From Deltaproteobacteria bacterium (GTDB taxonomy: Bacteria; UBA10199; JACPAL01; GCA-016699445): a stretch of DNA of 64,000 nucleotides. The notes under the pieces are model-generated. The model saw only the letters and a program-made list of their open reading frames with translations. It had not been told where the DNA came from and made no database searches. Within the stretch, counting starts at the first letter, position 1. The number at the start of each line of letters is the position of its first letter. The position numbers were made by a program, and so were the translations under genes. The DNA is taken from NCBI GenBank assembly GCA_016699445.1, contig CP064976.1, positions 434,001 to 498,000 on the forward strand, read 5' to 3'. Positions 47,359 to 56,487 of this stretch are shown here, piece after piece.

Positions 47359-47859
47359 GGAGAGATTCATCACCTGCTCGCTCAGGACAAACCCTTTTTG
47401 TGACCAAAACTGATGAGCCTCCTGACTCTCTAAAGCCACATAAAGCTCATAATGAAAAATTTCATGTTCTTGAAACCACTGGATTCCTTTCTCGTAGAGA
47501 CGACTCGCAACTTTCTGACGCCGCTTTGAAGGATCAACATAAAGGCCATTAATATAGCCTACCATCGAGGGTATTTCGGCAACACAATCTTTAACGATGC
47601 CTAAAAAATAACCTCTTGGCTGATCACCTTCAAACGCTATCAAGAGACAGGTTTTATCTTTTTGTGAAATAAGATTTTCAAAAACTTTTTTGAGTTCATC
47701 TCTCTGAGAACGATCAACTCGACGCCAACTTCTGGCTGAGCCTTTTTTAATCTCATCTTCTACAGCCAGAAAATAAGTATCTAAAAACCAGGAGTAACAT
47801 TGTGCCCAAAGACCATTGTCTGAGGAAACAAGTTTTATGTGTATTTGAGAACTATCCAT
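47347..47859 (-). CDS. GNAT-family N-acetyltransferase
   Basis: 170 residues. GYINGLYVDPSKRRQKVASR carries the beta-4 strand and the acetyl-CoA pyrophosphate loop (R/Q-x-x-G/A pattern, here RRQKVA), and EAHQFWSQKGFVLSEQVMNL is the usual GNAT end. The N-terminal part is charged. Start overlaps the flgL stop by one base, so it is coupled to the flagellar operon; this suggests modification of a flagellar or related protein, but that is inference. Confidence 0.8.
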   Translation of the reverse strand: MDSSQIHIKLVSSDNGLWAQCYSWFLDTYFLAVEDEIKKGSARSWRRVDRSQRDELKKVFENLISQKDKTCLLIAFEGDQPRGYFLGIVKDCVAEIPSMVGYINGLYVDPSKRRQKVASRLYEKGIQWFQEHEIFHYELYVALESQEAHQFWSQKGFVLSEQVMNLSLKK

Positions 47860-49142
47860 TAATTAAGATTGAGGCTCAAACTGGACAAAGTCGACAAAAC
47901 TTTTGATGCACTTTGAAAAACAAGCCTGAGAACTGTTTCCTTATTAGCCAACTTTGTATAAACATCGGTCACATCCGCATCTTCAATCAAAGACAATTGA
48001 TCCATGATACGTACTTTTTCGGAAGATAAGAAATTATCGGTTGCATCAATTTGTTGCAATCGACCACCGACTGAGGCTCGAGCTTCATTGATCTGAAGTA
48101 ACGAGTTATCAAGGCGTTGGAGATGAGTCGCAAATGCCGTGTTATCACGAGAGGAAAGTGCTGAAACAATGCTATCAATAACATTAAAAACATCCTCTCC
48201 TGTCCCACTTAAAAGAGATCCTGAAGTACCAGTACCACCGCCTGCTGTAATCGGAGTGGTAAATGTCAGCGCTGTATTAAAATCTGTTTTTCCAGAAACA
48301 CTCAAAGTCAATCCTGTAATGGCACCAGCTCCAGAGGTGACCTGTAAAGCCCCTCCTCCTGTCACACTCACGACTTCAGTCCCGTCACCAGCTGCTCGCA
48401 AAGCAGTCTCTAAAGATGAAGCGATATTACTTAACGTTGTTGAAGACGTAACCGATATTGTTGCCGCCAGCGGTGTGGCACCGACGGTTCCTCCTATAGT
48501 AATCGTATCTCCTGCAGCCAGTCCCAAACTCACATCACCACTATTTCTTAAATTGAGAGCAGATGTAGCGCCTGTGGCTGTGGCTTTATTGCCCATCAAA
48601 AAAGAATTCGCGTCCAGATTGGTCTGAATTTGCAGAGTCTGAGTGGCTTGAGCATAAAGAGCTGATGTATTTCCTGCAAAGCTCACTGTCGAACCCGTAA
48701 AAGGCTGTGTATTAGTAGCTGAACCCGAAAAAATGTATTTATTTTCAAACTGAGAATTGGCGTAACCTAAAAACTCACTTTTTAAATTACTAATTTCCGT
48801 CACTAATTCCGACATTTCTGTTGAAGACGTTGTTGTATTGTTTGCCTGTAGAGCAATATCGCGAATACGATTAATCACATCAGTCATCTGACCTAAACGT
48901 GAATCCGTATATTCCAAAGTACTCTGTGCATGTGTCAGATTAAGGCTATACTGCTCTTGAGAAGATGTTTGAGAACGAAGTGACAAAATGCGGCTTAGAT
49001 TAGCAGGATCATCTGAAAGTGTATTTACTTTTTTACCCGTCGTCGCTTGGACTGATATTTTATTATAGTCTCTCTGCGATTGAAGTAGATAATCCCTGAT
49101 CAAGGATTGTTGGGCGCTAAATGTGATTCTTTCAACAGGCAT
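47859..49142 (-). CDS. flgL: Flagellar hook-associated protein 3 (FlgL) with inserted domain
   Basis: 427 residues. Flagellin-like N-terminus (RDYNKISVQATTGKKVNTLS, DDPANLSRILSLRSQTSSQE) and C-terminus (NEARASVGGRLQQIDATDNF, LANKETVLRLVFQSASKVL) form the coiled-coil D0/D1. Residues about 195-304 are an inserted Thr/Gly-rich domain (AAGDTITIGGTVGATPLAAT) that recurs in FlgK, next gene upstream. FlgL joins the hook to the filament. Start 16 nt after flgK. Confidence 0.92.
   Translation of the reverse strand: MPVERITFSAQQSLIRDYLLQSQRDYNKISVQATTGKKVNTLSDDPANLSRILSLRSQTSSQEQYSLNLTHAQSTLEYTDSRLGQMTDVINRIRDIALQANNTTTSSTEMSELVTEISNLKSEFLGYANSQFENKYIFSGSATNTQPFTGSTVSFAGNTSALYAQATQTLQIQTNLDANSFLMGNKATATGATSALNLRNSGDVSLGLAAGDTITIGGTVGATPLAATISVTSSTTLSNIASSLETALRAAGDGTEVVSVTGGGALQVTSGAGAITGLTLSVSGKTDFNTALTFTTPITAGGGTGTSGSLLSGTGEDVFNVIDSIVSALSSRDNTAFATHLQRLDNSLLQINEARASVGGRLQQIDATDNFLSSEKVRIMDQLSLIEDADVTDVYTKLANKETVLRLVFQSASKVLSTLSSLSLNLN
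48229..48561 (-). repeat. Duplicated domain, copy in flgL
   Basis: This stretch encodes AAGDTITIGGTVGATPLAAT to FTTPITAGGGTG and is clearly alike at DNA and protein level to 49591-49920 in flgK. It resembles the flagellin hook IN type of motif (DTITI, TLSNIASSLETALRAAG, LQVTSGAGAITGLTL). Confidence 0.8.
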
Positions 49143-49157
49143 AATTTCCCTTAATTT

Positions 49158-50937
49158 TTAAAAAATCTGTATCAAACTCTGTAAAAGATCTGCAGCCACG
49201 CTAACCAAGCGAGTTGCTGCCTGAAAAGCCGCCTGATACTTTACCAAATCCAGCTGCTCTTCTTCGACTGCCACACCAGAAATTCTTTCCCTTTCAACTT
49301 CAGCTTGCCTGACAACGGAGTCTGCAAAATCTGATTGGCTCTGATATCCTGCAGAATCTGAACCTATTTGAGCCAGGAGATTTCCGTAATATTTTTGAAA
49401 GGTATCACTTCCTGTATTAAATGTAACATTGCCAGATTTAAGAGCCGCCAGAGTTAACGCATTGGCATTACCTCCTGGCACAGTCCCAGATGTCGTCGCT
49501 GCAGCTATATTTCTGGGCGTACCATCCACATCAGAGCTTAAAGCAATATTGGTAGCTGCATCATCTGCCTGAACGCTAGTCGCTGTTGAAGAACCAGTGC
49601 CGCCTCCAGCCGTGATGGGGGTTGTAAATGTATAAGCAGTATTGAATGTTGAATTTCCCGAAATACTTAAACTTAAACTGGTAATGGCACCAACTCCAGA
49701 AGTCACTTGTAAAGAACCATTACTCTGTACGGAAACGGTTTCTGTTCCAGATCCTGCAGCTCTCAGAGCTGATTGAAGTGAGGAGGCGATATTTGCCAAC
49801 GTTGTTGTAGAGGACACCGAAATAGTCGCGGCTATAGGTGTCGCACCTACGTTGCCACCAATACTGATACTATCACCTGCAGCAATGTCCAAAGTTGTTC
49901 CATCTGTTTTTCTCAACTCTGTTGCCAGATCCGTCCCTGCAGCTTGCCTTGAAAGATCGGTGAAAAAATTATTACCCGTATCACCGTCAAGGTCATAACC
50001 TGTGGCATGAACTTTATTTACTTCCGTCGCTATTTTATAAGCTAAATGATTCAGTCGCTCCTGATAATCTGGAATAATAGTATCTCGAACATCCATTAAA
50101 CCCTTCAACTCTCCACCATTAATACGCGATGTGATCGTGGTTCCTGTACCGGCGCCTACGGAAAGCAACACATCTCGAAGTCCACTATTGTTGTCATTTA
50201 CTTGAGTAGACAGGGTTGATTGTTGCAAGCCACTGACGAGCAAAATTCCCTGAGCAACATAAACTTGGAAATCACTATCAGAAGTTTCCACACTATTCAC
50301 ATCGATATATTGAGAGAGTTCCTTAACTTTTTGAGTTCTCTGATCTTTCAAAGAATTAGCTTCTCCCAAAGAAGAATTAATCTTGATGGTCAAATCATGA
50401 ATCTCACCGGATATCGTATTAATCTTTGTCACAATATCCTGAACATCACCATCGATGAGCTGACGATCATCCACTAAATGTTGTGACAAAGAGTGAAACG
50501 AATTAATCATTGTACGGGCTTGATTTAAAACATTTTGCCTTGCATTGATTGACTGTGGATCATTGGCTATTTCATCAAAACCTCCAAAAAAAATCCGTCA
50601 TCGACTTGCCAATTCCACCTGAATCCAGTTCATTAAATACAGACTCTACCTGACGTATGTTTTTGTAGATGGCGTTTTGCTCTCCCTGAGACTGCATGGC
50701 AGTGCGGACTCTCAACTCCGCAAAATTACTATATGAGCGTGAAATATCGGTCACATTCACACCACGACCAATTTGCTCGCCACCAAAAGTTTGAGTTTGA
50801 TTTGCTGTTAAAGAAACAGTTTGCCGTGAATAACCAGGCGTATTGATATTGGCGATGTTGTTAGAAACAACGCTCAATGCCGTCGTATTAGCACGCAACG
50901 CCGTAATAGCCGTCGCGAAAACGGTAAAGTTACCCAT
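49158..50937 (-). CDS. flgK: Flagellar hook-associated protein 1 (FlgK, frameshifted)
   Basis: Frames 50575-50937 and 49158-50510 join by adding one T to the T8 run at 50586-50593, restoring DFFFGGFDEIANDPQSINAR and about 592 residues. N-terminus: LSVVSNNIANINTPGYSRQT, the rod/hook signature. C-terminus: SGVAVEEEQLDLVKYQAAFQ-AATRLVSVAADLLQSL. Residues about 340-449 are the same inserted domain as in FlgL. FlgK caps the hook below FlgL. Secreted by the flagellar type III system. Confidence 0.92.
49591..49920 (-). repeat. Duplicated domain, copy in flgK
   Basis: Encodes AAGDSISIGGNVGATPIAAT to FTTPITAGGGTG, matching the copy at 48229-48561 in flgL over about 110 residues. Confidence 0.8.
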
Positions 50938-50988
50938 AGTTTAACCCAATTAAACAGACTCATTTCCCCAAACAAGCATGCTACCTTT

Positions 50989-51004
50989 TGCGACACACTT
51001 GCCC
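50989..51004 (-). promoter_or_regulatory. Possible sigma54 promoter before flgK
   Basis: Minus strand GGGCAAGTGTGTCGCA has GG and GC 12 nt apart as in -24/-12 promoters, but the -12 box is poor (TCGCA rather than TTGCA). It lies inside an imperfect palindrome (GACACA / TGTGTC, 50992-51012). Weak. Confidence 0.3.
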
Positions 51005-51021
51005 AATGTGTCAGCGTCAAG

Positions 51022-51045
51022 TCAGAGAAGACCCTTCTTCTCTGA
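51022..51045. other. Hairpin just after flgN
   Basis: TCAGAGAAG and CTTCTCTGA form a 9-bp perfect stem around 6 nt, 5 nt after the flgN stop codon. No T-tract follows, so it may stabilise or process the mRNA rather than terminate it. Confidence 0.5.
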
Positions 51046-51050
51046 ACCCC

Positions 51051-51566
51051 CTAAATACTACTATCCACAGCACTCGGACGATCTGTAACCGAGGCCCCTT
51101 CCCTTTCACCTTGCTGATTATATCCTTGAAACTTTTCATTTCCTTGCAAGGACTCCAACAAGTAAAGCGACGACTGAACATCTTGAAGTGAGTACATTAA
51201 AAATTGGCGTTGAAGTTCATTAAATTCTTGAGCTGCCTGAGAGAGTGAACGCACACACGACATCTGATCACGAATTTCCTCTTTAAGCTCACTATACTCG
51301 CCTGGATAGGCTCGTGATAACAGCTCTTCGACGGTCAGCTGCAAAGCTAAACCTGCTTCTAGAGTTAATTGACGTGTAATTTCTTTACGACTCTTTTCCG
51401 TTTCATCAATTTTTTGAAGTTGTCGGTATTTGGACTGATAGGTATTTTTGAGTTTCTTGAGGTCATATTGAATAACAGCCTCTTTCTCATCCTGCAGACA
51501 GGTAATTAAACCCTGCAAGTCGGCTGTTAACAAGCTCAAGACTTTTTTTAAGTCTTCCAATAGCAT
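51051..51566 (-). CDS. flgN: FlgN-like flagellar chaperone
   Basis: 171 residues, helical throughout, with the FlgN pattern of an N-terminal LLTADLQGLITCLQDEKEAV helix and a long coiled coil. It lies between flgM and flgK, the usual position. FlgN binds FlgK and FlgL before export. Sequence conservation in the family is low, so the call leans on position. Confidence 0.75.
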   Translation of the reverse strand: MLLEDLKKVLSLLTADLQGLITCLQDEKEAVIQYDLKKLKNTYQSKYRQLQKIDETEKSRKEITRQLTLEAGLALQLTVEELLSRAYPGEYSELKEEIRDQMSCVRSLSQAAQEFNELQRQFLMYSLQDVQSSLYLLESLQGNEKFQGYNQQGEREGASVTDRPSAVDSSI

Positions 51567-51613
51567 TGGCTGTACCCCTTTCGGGATTTGTTACCCATCA
51601 GCGGTTTTGTGCA

Positions 51614-51928
51614 TCAACGATGCTGAACAAAATCCAAAATCGCACTGGCGATTTTTTCCGCTGGTGGATGATAGTTTCCTGAATCAACTTCATCCTTAAG
51701 GGCAGCCAACCGTTCTGTCTTAACTTCGGGAATCGCTTCATAATGAGCCCTGAAAGTTCTCATTTGCTTCCCGGCTTCAGACACATTGACACTATCGGTG
51801 ACTCTTCCAGAAGATGAAGCAGATGATGACGATGATGCGCTGCCAGTTTTGCTGGCGCTACTTGATTTACTCGTCTTCTTAGTCTGAATTCCCTGGTTTC
51901 GCGGTAAATCTAGATCATTTATCTTCAC
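51614..51928 (-). CDS. flgM: Anti-sigma28 factor FlgM
   Basis: 104 residues from GTG 51928, chosen because AAGGGGG lies 4-5 nt before it; ATG 51961 would add 11 residues. The N-terminus is disordered and Ser-rich (SKSSSASKTGSASSSSSASS), then comes the FlgM core DSVNVSEAGKQMRTF, VKTERLAALKDEVDSGNYHP and AEKIASAILDF. It holds FliA inactive until exported through the completed hook. Confidence 0.88.
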   Translation of the reverse strand: MKINDLDLPRNQGIQTKKTSKSSSASKTGSASSSSSASSSGRVTDSVNVSEAGKQMRTFRAHYEAIPEVKTERLAALKDEVDSGNYHPPAEKIASAILDFVQHR

Positions 51929-52020
51929 ATTTCCCCCTTCTGGAGTCACGGTGTCTTCCATTAATACTGGACGGATGGGCTGCTACTAAACTTAAGGTAA
52001 TTATTGCCTGCTTTTTCATT

Positions 52021-52422
52021 TTAAAACCCCGCTTTATCTATCTGTGCAAGATCAGTACCCATTTTCAGAGCCTCATCTGTCCCTAACGTATGACTTAACG
52101 TCTCCTGCACCTTAGAACTTAAGCCTTCTCTTTTTTCCATATCCCGATAAATTTGATCGGCCAATCCAATGCCACGAGGTGATTGAGCCAAACTATTAGA
52201 TACTTCCTCAATAAACATCCCTGTGTACATATCCTGCTGACCACCTTCCAAAAAATCTGACTTGGGGATGGCTTCATAAGCCTTTTCAAAAACAAAACCG
52301 ACAAAGTAACTTTCAAATTTTTTAGCCGACTCCATCATTTTTTTCTTTTTAGCTTCTGAAAGAGCTTCCGTTGTTGGTTGTGCATTTTTTAATTCTGATT
52401 CTAAAACAGGAGATGTCTTCAT
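52021..52422 (-). CDS. flgJ: Rod-binding protein FlgJ, N-terminal domain only
   Basis: 133 residues. AKKFESYFVGFVFEKAYEAI and YTGMFIEEVSNSLAQSPRGI-GLADQIYRDM is the rod-binding domain. The C-terminal peptidoglycan hydrolase domain of enterobacterial FlgJ is absent, as in many other bacteria; the lytic transglycosylase gene at 56488 may supply that activity. Overlaps flgI by 4 nt. Confidence 0.88.
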   Translation of the reverse strand: MKTSPVLESELKNAQPTTEALSEAKKKKMMESAKKFESYFVGFVFEKAYEAIPKSDFLEGGQQDMYTGMFIEEVSNSLAQSPRGIGLADQIYRDMEKREGLSSKVQETLSHTLGTDEALKMGTDLAQIDKAGF

Positions 52423-53522
52423 ATAAGAATCAACTCCCCTTGCAGAGCGCCTGCGGCTTTAATGGCTTGAAGAACACTGATCAAATCACGTGAAGTGACA
52501 CCTATCGCATTAAGCGCTCTTACTATTTCACCAATACTTACCCCTTCAGGAACCAATACCAGCTTGCGGTCTTTGCCATCTTCGGTCACTTCAAATTGAG
52601 TTTCAGGGACAACTACAGTCTCTCCTTTTGCCAGAGCATTAGGTTGAGAGACTTGGTAAGATTGATCGATACGGATACTGAGATTGCCGTGAGAAACAGC
52701 CACCGTCGATACCCGAACATTCTCACCCATGACGACAGTACCCGTTCTTTCATTTAATATAACTCGAGCGGCAACATCCGGAGCAATCTCCACCCCTTCC
52801 AACTTGGCTATGAGATTTACCACTCTCCCCTGATAAGCATCTGGAACATGAATATGTACGGCTACTGAATCAGGAGCTTCTGCCAATTTACTTCCCAAAG
52901 TTTCGTTAATTTTTTCAGCAATACGAACCGCAGTTGTAAAATCAGGCTCATTTAAAGAAAGATACAGCTCAGGACTTCCTTCCAAACCAAAATCCACTTC
53001 TTTTTCTACAATGGCTCCATTAGAAATTTTAGCTACAGTTTGATGATTTGTTTTGACTTGAGAACCACCTACAGGAGCTTCGGCTTGGTAACCTCCAATA
53101 GATACAGGTCCTTGAGCTACGGCGTACACCTCTTGATTCGCCGCACGCAGAGGGGTCATGAGCAATGTTCCCCCTTGTAAACTTTTGGCATCTCCAATGG
53201 AAGAAATCACCACATCCACACGTGAGCCTGTTTTTGAAAATGGTGGCAATGTCGATGTCACCATAACAGACGCCACATTCTTCACCTGAAACTTATCAGA
53301 ATCAGCTCCCACACCCATTTTAGCCAAAGCTTCTCCCAATGATCTTTTAACAACATCCGAGCTTGAGCTATCACCGGTTCCATCCAGACCCACCACTAAA
53401 CCATAACCAATCAATTGGTTGGAACGCACTCCTCGAAAATTGGAAATATCTTTCAAGCGCGAGGCTTCACATTTTATCGAAGCTAGAAGAATCATAAAAA
53501 TTAAAATAAGATAATTTTTCAT
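52419..53522 (-). CDS. flgI: Flagellar P-ring protein FlgI
   Basis: 367 residues from ATG 53522, which opens a signal peptide (MKNYLILIFMILLASIKCEA); an earlier ATG-type start lies inside flgH. LKDISNFRGVRSNQLIGYGL-VVGLDGTGDS, GTLLMTPLRAANQEVYAVAQ and LNERTGTVVMGENVRVSTVA are FlgI signatures. Periplasmic ring around the rod. Confidence 0.94.
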   Translation of the reverse strand: MKNYLILIFMILLASIKCEASRLKDISNFRGVRSNQLIGYGLVVGLDGTGDSSSSDVVKRSLGEALAKMGVGADSDKFQVKNVASVMVTSTLPPFSKTGSRVDVVISSIGDAKSLQGGTLLMTPLRAANQEVYAVAQGPVSIGGYQAEAPVGGSQVKTNHQTVAKISNGAIVEKEVDFGLEGSPELYLSLNEPDFTTAVRIAEKINETLGSKLAEAPDSVAVHIHVPDAYQGRVVNLIAKLEGVEIAPDVAARVILNERTGTVVMGENVRVSTVAVSHGNLSIRIDQSYQVSQPNALAKGETVVVPETQFEVTEDGKDRKLVLVPEGVSIGEIVRALNAIGVTSRDLISVLQAIKAAGALQGELILI

Positions 53523-53527
53523 ATAGT

Positions 53528-54292
53528 TTAAAGTGGCCAAATCTTGTCTAAGACTCTCACCAACCATCCCGGACTTTGGCGATCGGCCACGACTCCAAAA
53601 CCGGAGTATGTGATGCGTGCATCCGCAATCGAGCTGGACTGAACCGTATTGTTGGGCAAAATATCGTAAGGACGAATCAAGCCCTCCAAAATAATAATCT
53701 GTTCTTCTTTGTTAAGCTTAATATGTTGTTCACCGCGAATAGCCATGTTTCCATTACGCATGACTTTAGTAACTCGGGCTGAAATTTTGGCAAAAAGTTT
53801 ACCTTCACGATCTGTTGATCCTTTACCCTGAAATTTACTATCCGTTTTTGATTCCAGAGATATAGAGCCCAATCCTTTGATAACTTTTTCGAGTTTTTCA
53901 AATAAACCACCCAAACCACTGATCGATCGAGATTCATCATTCTTTCGATCTGTCTTTGTATTTCCAGTTCCTGACCCCTGAGCTTCTTCTGATACAACAA
54001 CCATAACAGTATCTCCAACTTTGGAGGCCCTATAGAGATTATTATATAGATGAGAAGAATAGGTATCGACCCACAATGAACCTTGAGAAGAAGCCACTTG
54101 CATCTCATCTTCTCCTGACTCCGTAGCTTTATCGACTTGGAAATAGTCTTTTTGACTCGGAGAATTTTTTTCCATTCTCTGAGCTGTTTTTTCAAGACCA
54201 GGATAGCGATTGGCGCACCCCATCAAAGACAGAACACAAGCCATTGATAGAAAATATTTAGTATTAAAATACAATTTCAACCTCGCTCGCAT
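53528..54292 (-). CDS. flgH: Flagellar L-ring lipoprotein FlgH
   Basis: 254 residues. Signal peptide with lipobox LMGCANRYP (Cys about residue 26). GSLWVDTYSSHLYNNLYRAS-KVGDTVMVVV and ANISARVTKVMRNGNMAIRG-like text (AKISARVTKVMRNGNMAIRG) are FlgH hallmarks, followed by LEGLIRPYDILPNNTVQSSS and DARITYSGFG. Outer-membrane bushing of the flagellum. The start is 29 nt inside the flgA end. Confidence 0.93.
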   Translation of the reverse strand: MRARLKLYFNTKYFLSMACVLSLMGCANRYPGLEKTAQRMEKNSPSQKDYFQVDKATESGEDEMQVASSQGSLWVDTYSSHLYNNLYRASKVGDTVMVVVSEEAQGSGTGNTKTDRKNDESRSISGLGGLFEKLEKVIKGLGSISLESKTDSKFQGKGSTDREGKLFAKISARVTKVMRNGNMAIRGEQHIKLNKEEQIIILEGLIRPYDILPNNTVQSSSIADARITYSGFGVVADRQSPGWLVRVLDKIWPL

Positions 54293-54856
54293 TTAAAGCA
54301 CGTCCCCAAAGCTCTTTTTTAGAATCAAGATTTTCGACTAAAATATGATTCCCATTATCCTGAACTTCCTTCACACGACCCAATGCTCGAATTTTAAAAT
54401 CCTGACTCGACACCAAGAGAGTGACGGTATCACCTTTTTTAGGACTTAGAATCACAGGAGCTAAATCTGATTTGGCCGCTTCAACAATTGGCACTTCTTT
54501 TTTCTCCTCTTTGATTTCATCTTCTACAAAAACAACCTGCACTTGTGTTGGCGGCTCTAAAGCCACTTGATCCAAATCAAGACCTTCTTTTTCAAAACAG
54601 CCAATACGTGGGAAGCCTGGAGAGTTCCCCCTGAAACCCCCTCCAGGCTGACCCCAGAATAACGCTGGACGATTTGTGGTGAGGTTTTTTCCACTTCTAT
54701 CAAATCACCCAACGTAAGCACTTTTGAGTCTGCTTCACGGTTCACAACGACATGAGGCTTCAAAGCCAATGTCATGAAATCTGATGAAGCATTCGAAGTG
54801 CTGTTGATGAAAACACTTAAAAAACTGATAACCAAAATAGAGAGTTTAAGTTTCAT
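54264..54856 (-). CDS. flgA: P-ring assembly chaperone FlgA (frameshifted)
   Basis: Frames 54557-54856 and 54264-54575 join by adding one A to the A5 run at 54588-54592 (LKKEGLDLDQVALEPPTQ), giving about 197 residues. Signal peptide at the start (LSILVISFLSVFINSTSNAS). SAF-like domain: LTLGDLIEVEK, with the C-terminal DTVTLLVSSQDFKIRALGRV and VENLDSKKELWGRAL as in FlgA. It guides FlgI assembly in the periplasm. Acidic Glu/Lys linker between. Confidence 0.85.
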
Positions 54857-54860
54857 AAAT

Positions 54861-55652
54861 TTATCCTACAGACCCTGCAGAAGTCTTCATCATGTCACTG
54901 GTAGCAGAAAGGACACGCGAATTAGCTTCATAGGTTCTTTGAGCCACAATCATACTCACTAATTCTTCTGAAATGTTCACATTCGAACTTTCGACAAAAC
55001 CCTGATTCAAATTTCCAGCACCGCTTTCTCCAGGATTCACAATATTGGGAACACCGGAAGCGACTGTTTGTTGAAATAGATTATGACCAATGGCTTTTAA
55101 TCCTGAAGGATTTTGAAAGACACCTAATTGCATCTGACCAACTGTTTCCGGAGTCGACTGTCCTGGAATACTGACATTGATTGTTCCATCAATACCAATA
55201 CTGACAGAACTTGCTTCTGGAGGGATTGCAAAAGCAGGCTGAATAACAAATCCGGATGTCGTCACCAGATTTCCATCGGCATTTAATTTTAGATTTCCAT
55301 CTCGGGTATAAGCCTCAGAACCGTCAGCCAGCAAAACCTGAAAAAAACCGTTACCTTCAATAGCCACATCCAGCTCTCTAGAAGTCTGAGTGAGCTCTCC
55401 CTGACTAAATGTTTTGTAAACCCCAACTAGTTTGGCTCCATGACCAATCTGAATACCCACAGGTGCAGCTGCCGTTGAAGAGATACTACTTCCCGGAGTC
55501 ACGACTTGATCGTACATCAGATCTTCAAAGCTCTCTCGTGAAGCCTTATACCCTGTGGTATTAATATTCGAAAGATTGTTGGCGATATTTCCCACACGAG
55601 TTTCCTGAGCTTCCATTCCCGTTGCCGCCGCATATAAAGCACGTAATGACAT
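54861..55652 (-). CDS. flgG: Flagellar distal rod protein FlgG
   Basis: 263 residues from ATG 55652, supported by AAAGGAG upstream; an earlier in-frame start lies within flgF. MSLRALYAAATGMEAQETRV, GNIANNLSNINTTGYKASRE, GNGFFQVLLADGSEAYTRDG and NVNISEELVSMIVAQRTYEA are complete FlgG motifs. Forms the outer rod segment. Confidence 0.95.
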   Translation of the reverse strand: MSLRALYAAATGMEAQETRVGNIANNLSNINTTGYKASRESFEDLMYDQVVTPGSSISSTAAAPVGIQIGHGAKLVGVYKTFSQGELTQTSRELDVAIEGNGFFQVLLADGSEAYTRDGNLKLNADGNLVTTSGFVIQPAFAIPPEASSVSIGIDGTINVSIPGQSTPETVGQMQLGVFQNPSGLKAIGHNLFQQTVASGVPNIVNPGESGAGNLNQGFVESSNVNISEELVSMIVAQRTYEANSRVLSATSDMMKTSAGSVG

Positions 55653-55662
55653 AGTAACTCCT

Positions 55663-56385
55663 TTAGGCCAAACGGCCCAATGACCCGGCCGCATCGCGAT
55701 CTAGCCGGCTTTGGTCGTTTAAAACTTTTTGATAAGCCTGAAATTGTCTTGAGGCATCAATCATCTGAACCATGTTGTTTAAAATACTCACATTTGAGAG
55801 TTCCAAACTTCCTTGCAGCAAAGAAGGATGTTCCACGTCACTTCCTGTAGCCCCTCCAGTAGGCTTGTAGAGATTGCCTCCCGCAGGAATCAATGTTGAG
55901 GGATCTGAAAACTGAACGATTTTTATATTTCCTTTTGTTTCTGTTCCCTGTGTCACGGTACCATCAGCTGAAATAGAAACATCGCCCGTGCCATCCAAAC
56001 GAATCGGACCACTTCTACCCAAAACTTTTTGACCTGCTGGAGTGATTAAAAACCCTTCAGAATCCAAAACTAACGATCCATTTCGGGTATAGGCAGAACC
56101 CTCAGATGTCTGAACTTCAAAAAAACCTTTTCCTTCAATCGCAAGATCCAAGGCATTATCGGTTCGCACAATATCACCTTGCGCAAAATTAAGATAAATC
56201 GTGGGTGTCGTAGTAGAAGAAGCTGGTAATGATAAGTTGGTATTATCAGGATTCTCGCTTTCGGCAAAAGCAATGCGCTCTTCCTTAAAGCCTGATGTGT
56301 TGGCATTGGAAATGTTGTGAGAGATCACATCTACTTGAGTGTCTTTAAGTCGTATGGCTCTCACTATCAGATCTAAACCTGGCAT
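55663..56385 (-). CDS. flgF: Flagellar proximal rod protein FlgF
   Basis: 240 residues. VISHNISNANTSGFKEERIA, EGKGFFEVQTSEGSAYTRNG and LELSNVSILNNMVQMIDASR-QFQAYQKVL are the flagellar basal-body rod pattern; the position before flgG assigns FlgF. First gene of the long minus-strand flagellar operon, with a sigma54 promoter 27 nt upstream. Confidence 0.92.
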   Translation of the reverse strand: MPGLDLIVRAIRLKDTQVDVISHNISNANTSGFKEERIAFAESENPDNTNLSLPASSTTTPTIYLNFAQGDIVRTDNALDLAIEGKGFFEVQTSEGSAYTRNGSLVLDSEGFLITPAGQKVLGRSGPIRLDGTGDVSISADGTVTQGTETKGNIKIVQFSDPSTLIPAGGNLYKPTGGATGSDVEHPSLLQGSLELSNVSILNNMVQMIDASRQFQAYQKVLNDQSRLDRDAAGSLGRLA

Positions 56386-56411
56386 AATCTTTTACCTCAC
56401 CCCAGGGCATT

Positions 56412-56427
56412 TGCAAAGCCAGGACCA
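56412..56427 (-). promoter_or_regulatory. Sigma54 promoter before flgF
   Basis: Minus strand TGGTCC-TGGCT-TTGCA matches the -24/-12 consensus TGGCAC-N5-TTGCA with GG and GC 12 nt apart. Confidence 0.7.
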
Positions 56428-56459
56428 GTTTTAAGCGGCAATTATTTCCCACTCTGTGA

Positions 56460-56475
56460 TGGCATCATCCTTGCT
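56460..56475 (+). promoter_or_regulatory. Sigma54 promoter before the SLT gene
   Basis: TGGCAT-CATCC-TTGCT is a close -24/-12 match, 12-13 nt before ATG 56488. It is back to back with the flgF promoter, so one activator could drive both directions. Confidence 0.7.
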
Positions 56476-56487
56476 CATTCCCACTCA

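Noticed and set aside
48139..48627. Long plus-strand frame (162 codons) rich in Val, Pro and Ala
   Set aside because: It is a shadow of the Thr/Gly-rich inserted domain of flgL; there is no start context.
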